A stretch of DNA of 6,205 bases from Porphyrobacter sp. UBA7686 (GTDB lineage: Bacteria; Pseudomonadota; Alphaproteobacteria; Sphingomonadales; Sphingomonadaceae): contig DLGU01000207.1 in assembly GCA_002482865.1 (NCBI GenBank), positions 1,328 to 7,532 of the forward strand, in the 5' to 3' direction. Below are positions 1 through 6,205 of the stretch, piece by piece; positions within the stretch are counted from its first letter, which is position 1; each line of letters starts with the position of its first letter. The position numbers and the translations under genes are program-made. The notes beneath the pieces were generated by a model that saw only the letters and a program-made list of their open reading frames with translations, was not told the origin of the DNA and did not search any database.

Positions 1-875
1 CCGACATATTTGCCCGGCTCCACCCACGACACATCGCCCAGTGTGTTGGGCTCGTTCAAGTTGAGGATGATATCGGAATTGATCAGGCCGACCGCCTCGC
101 GCGCGACCTGAACGGTGCGCCATGGCGAGGTAAAGGGCGCCTTGGTCTTCACCTTCGGGCCGCCGGTCCAGCTGCGCAGCTTGGATTCGAAATTGCCGGG
201 ACGCAGCTGGTCCAGCGACATCGAGGAGTAGTCCACCAGTGCCGCTTCATGGATGCTGAAGTGAATGCCCGCTTCATTGCGGAAGGTCGCGGGCGTGTGC
301 GCGTCATCAACCTTGCCTGCGGGTGCTACGCGGGTGAGGTATTCGTAGCGATTGAACTCGTCCGAAGGGGTGTACCACATCGTCGTTTTTTCGCCGACGC
401 CGAACTGGGTCAGCTCCTCGGTGATGTTGACGTCACCTGCCAGCGCGGCCTGTTCGGGCAATTCGTAGCGGAAGCCGATGCCCGTATCGAAGGCGCGGAA
501 CCGAACCGTCATCTGTCGGTCGGGGCCGTCGGCGGGCTTGAAGGTGACGGCGAGTTCATTGTGCTGGTCGCGCACCAGACGGCGCTCGCCCCACGGCTGT
601 TCCCACGTGGTGTCGCTGCTGGCGCGGGTCGATCCGGCGATGGCGAGGCCGCGTTCGAACCCGTGGTGTTCGGCAAACAGCATCCCGAGCTTGGACGGGG
701 CAATGACCTGCTCGCCTTCGAAGCTGACCGCATAGGTCGCCTGCCCGCCATCATCCTTGACCGTGACGGTGATCTTTCCGTCAGGTGAGGCCAGTTCCAG
801 CGTCTCGGCATAGGCAGGCGCGGCGGCCCATGCGACCACTGCCGCCGCGATCATCCGGGTCCAAAGCTTCGTCAT
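1..875 (-). CDS. GH97 glycoside hydrolase (SusB-like alpha-glucosidase), 5' part only
   Basis: This is the N-terminal 291 codons of a probable secreted GH97 alpha-glucosidase; the gene runs off the left edge. GH97 enzymes release sugar from alpha-glucans (SusB type) or act on alpha-galactosides. Residues 1-23 form a signal peptide (MTKLWTR, then an Ala/Val-rich core, cleavage after AYA). About residues 24-250 match the GH97 N-terminal beta-sandwich: DGKITVTV, PSKLGM, WEQPWGE, FRAFDTGIGFRYELPEQ, and NEAGIHFSIHEAALVDYSSM at 201-220. The Glu of that HEA motif (E210) corresponds, from memory of SusB, to a calcium ligand. From about residue 251 (PWRTVQVA) the linker to the catalytic barrel begins. 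The catalytic residues lie outside the window, so inverting glucosidase versus retaining galactosidase cannot be settled here; the neighbours favour glucosidase. The start is chosen by an AGGAGAGG Shine-Dalgarno at 880-887, four bases upstream. It follows the GH13 gene by 29 bp and is probably in the same operon. Confidence 0.9.
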   Translation of the reverse strand, partial: MTKLWTRMIAAAVVAWAAAPAYAETLELASPDGKITVTVKDDGGQATYAVSFEGEQVIAPSKLGMLFAEHHGFERGLAIAGSTRASSDTTWEQPWGERRLVRDQHNELAVTFKPADGPDRQMTVRFRAFDTGIGFRYELPEQAALAGDVNITEELTQFGVGEKTTMWYTPSDEFNRYEYLTRVAPAGKVDDAHTPATFRNEAGIHFSIHEAALVDYSSMSLDQLRPGNFESKLRSWTGGPKVKTKAPFTSPWRTVQVAREAVGLINSDIILNLNEPNTLGDVSWVEPGKYV

Positions 876-879
876 GCGT

Positions 880-887
880 CCTCTCCT
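880..887 (-). promoter_or_regulatory. Strong ribosome binding site of the GH97 gene
   Basis: The minus strand reads AGGAGAGG followed by ACGC and the ATG at 875. It fixes the GH97 start and shows that this gene, unlike its upstream neighbour, has its own strong ribosome entry site. Confidence 0.75.
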
Positions 888-903
888 GCGGCTATCAAGC
901 CGC
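888..903 (-). other. Small intercistronic hairpin between GH13 and GH97 genes
   Basis: The minus strand reads GCGGCT-TGAT-AGCCGC, a perfect 6-bp stem with a four-base loop. It fills most of the 29-bp gap and abuts the GH97 Shine-Dalgarno. There is no U-tract, so it is not a terminator; it could influence mRNA processing or ribosome access. It is short enough to be chance in GC-rich DNA. Confidence 0.4.
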
Positions 904-904
904 C

Positions 905-2269
905 TCACTTGGTCTCTGTGAAAATCCGGTAGCCCCAGGGGGCGAGCGCGAGTGTCTCGCCGCCCGCGAAGGTCATCGCCTCGCCGCTGAGCGCATCGGC
1001 ATAGCCGCCATGATGGCGCGCGTGCTGGAAGGTCACCTGCTGCGACCTGGGGCTGAGGTTGAACACCGCAAACACCCGCTCGCCCGCCTGCCCGCGCGTG
1101 AAGGCGAAGACATCCGCCGTCGCATCGGTCGGCACTTCCACCAGCGGCGCGCCGAAGCGCCCGTTGTGGAGCGCCCGGTTGTCGGTCTTGAGCGCGATCA
1201 GCTTGGCGATCAGCGCGGCGTGCTTGCCTTCGCGCCAGACGATCGGATCGCGCTCGAAGAACTTGAGCATCCGGTCATTATCCGCCTCCTGCCCGTTATA
1301 GATCAGCGGCAGGCCCGGGCCGGTGAAGGACAGCGCCATCGCCGCCTCGTAAGCCGGGCCGTAGATTTCGCTCGCCACCCCGTCCCACGAATTCTGGTCG
1401 TGGTTTTCGGTATAGACCATGCGCATCGCGGCGTGGGGCCATGTTTCCGACTGCCCGGCGTAGTAGCCGCGCATTGCCCCTGCCCCGGTGCCGTCTTTGA
1501 CAAGCCGCTGCATCGCCTCCTTCCAGCCCCAGCCATAGGTCGCATCGAAAGCGCGGGCGTGGAGATCGCGCTGCTCCCATTCGGCGAGCATGAAGACGGG
1601 CCTGACCTTGTCCAGTTCCGCGCGCGCGGTCTCCCAGAAATCGGTCGGGACATATCCGGCGACGTCCGCGCGATACCCATCGATGCCGAATTCGCGCACC
1701 CAGTAGATAAGGCTTTCGGTCATGTATTGGCGCAAACCGGCCTGCGTGTAATCGAAATCCGCCACGTCCGACCAATCCGTGCCCGCGGGCGACATCAGCG
1801 CGCCTTCGGGGGTGCGGGTGTACCATTCGGGATGGCTGAGCGTCAGCGGATTGTCATAGGCCGAATGGTTCGCGACCCAGTCGAGGATGACCTTCAGCCC
1901 CAGCCGGTGAGCTTCGTCCACGAAGGCGCGGAACTCGGCTTCCGTGCCGAACTCAGGATTGACGCCGCGGTAATCGTGCACCGCGTAGGGGCTGCCGAGG
2001 CTGCCCTTGCGGTTCGCCTCGCCAATCGGGTGGATCGGCATCAGCCAGATGATGTCGACCCCCATCGCGGCCAGCCGGGGTAGCTGCTTCTTCGCTGCGG
2101 CAAAGGTGCCCTCGCTGGTGAACTGGCGCGTGTTGAGCTGATACAGCACCGCGTCGCGCGTCCATTCGGCGTTCTGCACCTCAATCACATCGCGCGGCGT
2201 GTAATCGGGTTGGGCCAGCGCCGGGGTAGCGACCAGCGCGCCCGCCAGCAGGGCGAGAGCCAGCCGCAT
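905..2269 (-). CDS. Secreted GH13 alpha-amylase-family glycosidase (454 aa)
   Basis: This is a GH13 (beta/alpha)8-barrel enzyme that hydrolyses or transfers alpha-glucosidic bonds, probably on malto-oligosaccharides in the periplasm. Residues 1-19 form a signal peptide (MRLALALLAG..., cleavage ALA|Q) with no lipobox Cys. The conserved regions are all present: region I D130-WVANH; region II GYRAD with the nucleophile D202; region III FMLAEWE with acid/base E230; region IV ENHD with D291. The VNPEFGT motif at 103-109 is typical GH13. A small C-terminal beta domain (about 375-454) follows, and there is no starch-binding module. At 454 residues it is shorter than classical alpha-amylases. Regions II-IV (GYRADVAG, LAEWE, NHDQNSWDG) do not match a subfamily I can name, so specificity is open. 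The start at 2269 overlaps the transporter stop (TGATG), giving translational coupling, and puts the signal peptide at the N terminus. The frame is open upstream to 2578, but that stretch overlaps the transporter and is not signal-like. Confidence 0.93.
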   Translation of the reverse strand: MRLALALLAGALVATPALAQPDYTPRDVIEVQNAEWTRDAVLYQLNTRQFTSEGTFAAAKKQLPRLAAMGVDIIWLMPIHPIGEANRKGSLGSPYAVHDYRGVNPEFGTEAEFRAFVDEAHRLGLKVILDWVANHSAYDNPLTLSHPEWYTRTPEGALMSPAGTDWSDVADFDYTQAGLRQYMTESLIYWVREFGIDGYRADVAGYVPTDFWETARAELDKVRPVFMLAEWEQRDLHARAFDATYGWGWKEAMQRLVKDGTGAGAMRGYYAGQSETWPHAAMRMVYTENHDQNSWDGVASEIYGPAYEAAMALSFTGPGLPLIYNGQEADNDRMLKFFERDPIVWREGKHAALIAKLIALKTDNRALHNGRFGAPLVEVPTDATADVFAFTRGQAGERVFAVFNLSPRSQQVTFQHARHHGGYADALSGEAMTFAGGETLALAPWGYRIFTETK

Positions 2270-3849
2270 CACGCTTCCCCCGCCCGCAAAGCCGGAACGC
2301 CCCGCGCCTCGCCATCCGTGACGAACAGCGTCGCCGCCGCCGCCAGCACGAAGCTCACCGCCGCAATCGCCATCGCGTAGATCGGCTCGCCCCCGAACAG
2401 GTTGGTGACGAGGAAGCCGAGCAGCGTCGAAGCGAGCAGCTGCGGCACAACGATGAAGATGTTGAACACCCCCATGTAAATGCCCATTTTCTCTGCCGGG
2501 ACACAGCCTGCAAGGATCGCATAGGGCAGCGCCACGATCGAGGCCCAGGCGATGCCGATGCCGATCTGCGGCACCCACAGCAGCGCCGGATCGCGCACCA
2601 ATAACACCGCAGCAAAGCCCGCCGCGCCCATTAGCAGGTTGATCGCGTGCAAGCGGCAGCGGTCAATCTTGGCGGCGACCATCACAAAGCCGAGAGCGGC
2701 AGCGGCGGCCAAGCCGTTGCGCACCGATCCCATCAGGCTCCACCAGTCGGCCCCGTCCTGATAGGCTGCGCTCGCCGCGTCGGCCGCGCCGAAGTGGTAT
2801 TCGGTCACGCCCGGCGTGCCGTAGATCCACAGCGCAAACATTCCGAACCAGCTGAAAAACTGCACCACGGCCAGCTGACGCATGGTCTTGGGCATGGCGA
2901 ACAGATCGCTCACCACCTCCATGAAGCCGCTGTCATTGCGCCCCTGTCCGCGCAACATTGCGGCGCCGAGCTGGATCACGCCGAAGCCTGCCAGCAGGGC
3001 GGCGAGGACATAGATGTCCTTGGCCACTTCAATGTCACCGAGGAACGCCGGACGGCTCTCGCCCCGCGCAAAGGCCACCAGCACAGCAAGGGCGAGACCG
3101 GCGGCGATCCATACGAACCCGCCATTGGAAAATTGCCGCGCCGTGCGCTCCACATTGCCATGCGCTCCGCCCGCGGCGGGTCCGCGCGCGGCTTCGAACC
3201 GGGCGAGGTCTTGCGGGGAGTATTCCTTGGTCGAAAACACCGTCCAAGCGACCGCTGCCACCAGCGCCGCGCCGCCGATATAGAACGCCCAGCGCACCGT
3301 TTCCGGGATCTCGCCCGCAGGCGCAATATTGCTGAGGCCCAGCCAGTTGGTCATGACCCACGGCAACGCGCCCGCCATCACCGCGCCCGTGCCGATGAAG
3401 AAGCTCTGCATCGCATATCCCATCGTTCGCTGGCGATCAGGCAGGTTGTCACCGACAAACGCGCGGAACGGCTCCATCGTGATGTTGAGCGAGGCATCCA
3501 TGATCCACAGCATCCCGGCCGCAACCCACAGCACCGGAGCATTGGGCATGACAAACAGCGCAAGGGTCGCCAGCAGCGCGCCGATGAGGAAATAGGGGCG
3601 GCGGCGGCCGAAGCGGGGGCTCCAGGTCTTGTCCGACAGATGCCCGATGATCGGCTGCACGATCAGCCCGGTCATCGGCGCGGCAATCCACAGGATCGCC
3701 AGTTCACCAACATCCGCGCCGAGGGTCTGAAAAATGCGGCTGACATTGCCGTTCTGAAGCTCGAACCCGATCTGGATTCCGAGGAAGCCGAAGCTCATGT
3801 TCCAGATTTGGCCTGCGTTCAGCGCAGGCTTTTGGCCGGCTTGCGTCAT
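2269..3849 (-). CDS. MFS sugar transporter, SLC45/GPH-like, probable maltose symporter (526 aa)
   Basis: This is an inner-membrane carrier of the MFS superfamily, close to the sucrose/maltose cation symporters (SLC45, GPH type) and resembling the Caulobacter maltose transporter MalY; proton symport is inferred. The diagnostic loop 2-3 motif is GHLSDKTWSPRFGRRRP at residues 69-85. The N-terminal FLGIQIGFELQNGNVSRIF (22-40) and the C-terminal PAEKMGIYMGVFNIFIVVPQ (451-470) are also typical of this group. By eye there are six helices in about 15-206, two extra hydrophobic segments at about 244-261 and 278-299, then six more from 326 to 511, suggesting 14 rather than 12. The first helix is not a cleaved signal. 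The start at 3849 is the only usable one: reading upstream in frame there is no ATG, GTG or TTG before a TAG at 3886-3888. It leads the minus-strand operon and overlaps the next gene by one base. Substrate is inferred from the surrounding alpha-glucan enzymes. Confidence 0.92.
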   Translation of the reverse strand: MTQAGQKPALNAGQIWNMSFGFLGIQIGFELQNGNVSRIFQTLGADVGELAILWIAAPMTGLIVQPIIGHLSDKTWSPRFGRRRPYFLIGALLATLALFVMPNAPVLWVAAGMLWIMDASLNITMEPFRAFVGDNLPDRQRTMGYAMQSFFIGTGAVMAGALPWVMTNWLGLSNIAPAGEIPETVRWAFYIGGAALVAAVAWTVFSTKEYSPQDLARFEAARGPAAGGAHGNVERTARQFSNGGFVWIAAGLALAVLVAFARGESRPAFLGDIEVAKDIYVLAALLAGFGVIQLGAAMLRGQGRNDSGFMEVVSDLFAMPKTMRQLAVVQFFSWFGMFALWIYGTPGVTEYHFGAADAASAAYQDGADWWSLMGSVRNGLAAAAALGFVMVAAKIDRCRLHAINLLMGAAGFAAVLLVRDPALLWVPQIGIGIAWASIVALPYAILAGCVPAEKMGIYMGVFNIFIVVPQLLASTLLGFLVTNLFGGEPIYAMAIAAVSFVLAAAATLFVTDGEARGVPALRAGEA

Positions 3850-3870
3850 GATCGTATCATCCCTCTCCCC
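3849..3870 (-). promoter_or_regulatory. Translation start region of the transporter, with four-codon upstream ORF
   Basis: The minus strand has a GGGGGAGAGGG purine tract (3861-3870 and neighbour) followed at once by an ATG at 3860, then the real ATG at 3849. The GGAG core is about 15 bases from the real start, which is long, but only about 4 bases from the upstream ATG. The upstream ATG opens a tiny frame, Met-Ile-Arg-Ser, whose TGA overlaps the real start as ATGA. The layout would allow reinitiation or coupling, but the tiny ORF may be accidental. Confidence 0.4.
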
Positions 3871-3871
3871 C

Positions 3872-3898
3872 GCGTCACCATCCGCCTAGAGGTGACGC
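3872..3898 (-). promoter_or_regulatory. Leader hairpin before the transporter gene, with a competing arm
   Basis: GCGTCACC (3872-3879) and GGTGACGC (3891-3898) form a perfect 8-bp inverted repeat with an 11-base loop, ending two bases from the purine-rich Shine-Dalgarno tract. A second exact GGTGACGC lies at 3937-3944 and could pair with 3872-3879 instead. CCCGG (3921-3925) with CCGGG (3934-3938) makes a small hairpin that overlaps this second copy. It may be a regulatory leader, or the repeats may be protein-binding sites. Confidence 0.45.
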
Positions 3899-3962
3899 AG
3901 CTCCCAGCATCGCGTAGGTTCCCGGATCTGTCGCCGGGTGACGCATTGCACGATGCCGGCCC

Positions 3963-3992
3963 ATAGTCTGGACGCCTTGCAAAAATTTGCAA
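3963..3992 (-). promoter_or_regulatory. Candidate promoter of the transporter operon
   Basis: On the minus strand TTGCAA (3992-3987) could serve as -35 and GACTAT (3968-3963) as -10, with an 18-base spacer. Each is only a partial match to the sigma-70 consensus. If right, transcription would start near 3956, giving a leader of roughly 105 bases, and the operator at 3976-3993 would lie over the -35 and spacer, where a bound repressor would block polymerase. Confidence 0.3.
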
Positions 3993-3993
3993 G
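3976..3993. promoter_or_regulatory. Probable operator: CTTGCAAAAATTTGCAAG
   Basis: This is a perfect inverted repeat with 8-bp arms (CTTGCAAA / TTTGCAAG) and a two-base AA spacer. It also reads as two self-complementary TTGCAA cores starting exactly 10 bp apart, one helical turn. Alphaproteobacterial sugar loci of this type are commonly controlled by LacI-family repressors binding palindromes of about this size with TTGCAA half-sites; assignment to such a regulator is inference because no regulator gene is in view. The site could control both divergent arms. Confidence 0.6.
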
Positions 3994-4014
3994 AAACTTT
4001 CCGAAAATCTCAGG

Positions 4015-4024
4015 AAAATTTGCA
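4015..4024. repeat. Second AAAATTTGCA element
   Basis: The ten bases AAAATTTGCA occur at 3982-3991 within the operator and again exactly here, 33 bp (about three helical turns) further on. Only one half-site is well conserved at this position, so it would be a weak or auxiliary site. Confidence 0.4.
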
Positions 4025-4063
4025 TCTCGCCTTTTGATTATGCTTCATTATGTAGGTTTCTCA

Positions 4064-4077
4064 GTGCATTGATGCAC
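4064..4077. promoter_or_regulatory. Inverted repeat GTGCATTGATGCAC
   Basis: This is a perfect 6-bp inverted repeat (GTGCAT / ATGCAC) with a two-base TG spacer in the AT-rich promoter zone. A related but shortened string, GCATTGCACGAT, lies at 3943-3954, compared with GCATTGATGCACGAT at 4066-4080. The core differs from the TTGCAA operator, so a second DNA-binding protein is possible. Function is unknown. Confidence 0.35.
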
Positions 4078-4094
4078 GATCTTTGGCCCGCTTC

Positions 4095-4134
4095 GACTTT
4101 TCACAAAGATTTGCAAAATCTCTTTTGAAGTGTC
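4095..4134. promoter_or_regulatory. Extended dyad centred on TTGCAA upstream of the plus-strand operon
   Basis: AGATTT (4107-4112) and AAATCT (4116-4121) are perfect inverted arms around GCA, embedding a further TTGCAA core (4111-4116). Imperfect symmetry continues outward to GAC (4095-4097) and GTC (4132-4134). In addition CAAAGAT (4104-4110) is an exact complement of ATCTTTG (4079-4085), so it could pair upstream instead. The dyad lies 28 bp before the amylase start; it could be a second operator or a leader hairpin. Confidence 0.4.
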
Positions 4135-4146
4135 AGAAAAGCCCCC

Positions 4147-4154
4147 GGAGGGAG
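4147..4154 (+). promoter_or_regulatory. Ribosome binding site of the plus-strand GH13 gene
   Basis: GGAGGGAG lies seven bases before the ATG at 4162. It supports this start over later Met codons and keeps the signal peptide in the product. Confidence 0.7.
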
Positions 4155-4161
4155 TTGGGTC

Positions 4162-6205
<2,044 letters not shown>

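Larger units (their letters stand above)
3850..4161. other. Divergent intergenic control region (312 bp)
   Basis: No gene is supported here. The two gene sets diverge from this stretch, so it must hold both promoters. The half nearest the transporter (3850-3960) is GC-rich and full of inverted repeats, consistent with a structured leader. The stretch at about 3975-4140 is strikingly AT-rich compared with the surrounding genes, with runs of A and T around repeated TTTGCA elements, as expected for promoters and operators. I could not pick a convincing plus-strand -35/-10 pair; CATTAT at 4046-4051 is the best -10-like string but lacks a well-spaced -35. Confidence 0.8.

Noticed and set aside
249..788. 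179-codon plus-strand open frame at the left end
   Set aside because: It lies wholly opposite the GH97 N-terminal domain and has no motif or ribosome site of its own that I recognise.
888..903. Transcription terminator between the GH13 and GH97 genes
   Set aside because: The stem is only 6 bp and no T-run follows, so it does not fit an intrinsic terminator.
785..2083. 432-codon plus-strand open frame opposite the minus-strand GH13 gene
   Set aside because: It is a coding shadow: the opposite strand carries all GH13 conserved regions.
2270..2578. N-terminal extension of the minus-strand GH13 gene to an ATG at 2578
   Set aside because: The extra 103 residues overlap the transporter in another frame and would bury the signal peptide; the start at 2269 gives a proper signal peptide and a coupled overlap.
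2647..3966. 439-codon plus-strand open frame opposite the transporter
   Set aside because: It is Arg/His/Ala-rich without a recognisable motif, and the opposite strand is a clear MFS protein.
3850..4161. Small gene or RNA gene in the intergenic region
   Set aside because: No open frame with a ribosome site and no tRNA or known riboswitch pattern was recognised; the repeats fit control sites better.

Overview
The window is high-GC bacterial DNA with tightly packed genes. It looks like part of a maltose/maltodextrin (starch-derived alpha-glucan) utilisation locus of the kind found in Sphingomonadales and Caulobacter-type Alphaproteobacteria; an Erythrobacter-like genome is my best guess. That assignment rests on protein style, gene order and the pairing of an SLC45-like sugar transporter with GH13 and GH97 enzymes. 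No rRNA or other phylogenetic marker is present.

Layout. Two divergent gene sets read away from a 312-bp, locally AT-rich intergenic region (3850-4161). On the minus strand, reading right to left, are a 526-residue MFS sugar transporter (3849-2269), a secreted GH13 alpha-amylase-family enzyme (2269-905) and the first 291 codons of a secreted GH97 (SusB-like) glucosidase (875 to beyond base 1). On the plus strand are a second secreted GH13 enzyme of 616 residues (4162-6012) and the first 64 codons of a cytosolic-looking GH13 alpha-glucosidase (6012 to beyond 6205). The transporter/GH13 junction and the GH13/alpha-glucosidase junction each overlap by one base (TGATG and TAATG), so both arms look like translationally coupled operons. 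The GH97 gene follows its neighbour after 29 bp, with its own strong Shine-Dalgarno sequence and a small hairpin in the gap.

How the genes work together (inference). The three enzymes with signal peptides would trim malto-oligosaccharides in the periplasm or at the cell surface. The MFS carrier would take short products such as maltose or glucose across the inner membrane. The signal-less GH13 alpha-glucosidase would finish hydrolysis in the cytosol. An outer-membrane TonB receptor and a LacI-type regulator are the usual partners in such loci, but neither lies in this window.

Regulation. The shared intergenic region holds an 18-bp perfect inverted repeat made of two TTGCAA cores one helical turn apart, further TTTGCA elements, several other dyads, and a structured leader before the transporter gene. 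These are the least explained parts of the window. I see no mobile element, CRISPR array, RNA gene or broken gene. The long open frames antisense to the real genes are coding shadows of GC-rich DNA. The locus type is known, so I do not claim a new system; the most testable open points are the intergenic control region, the two extra central helices of the transporter and the unassigned specificity of the 454-residue GH13 enzyme.
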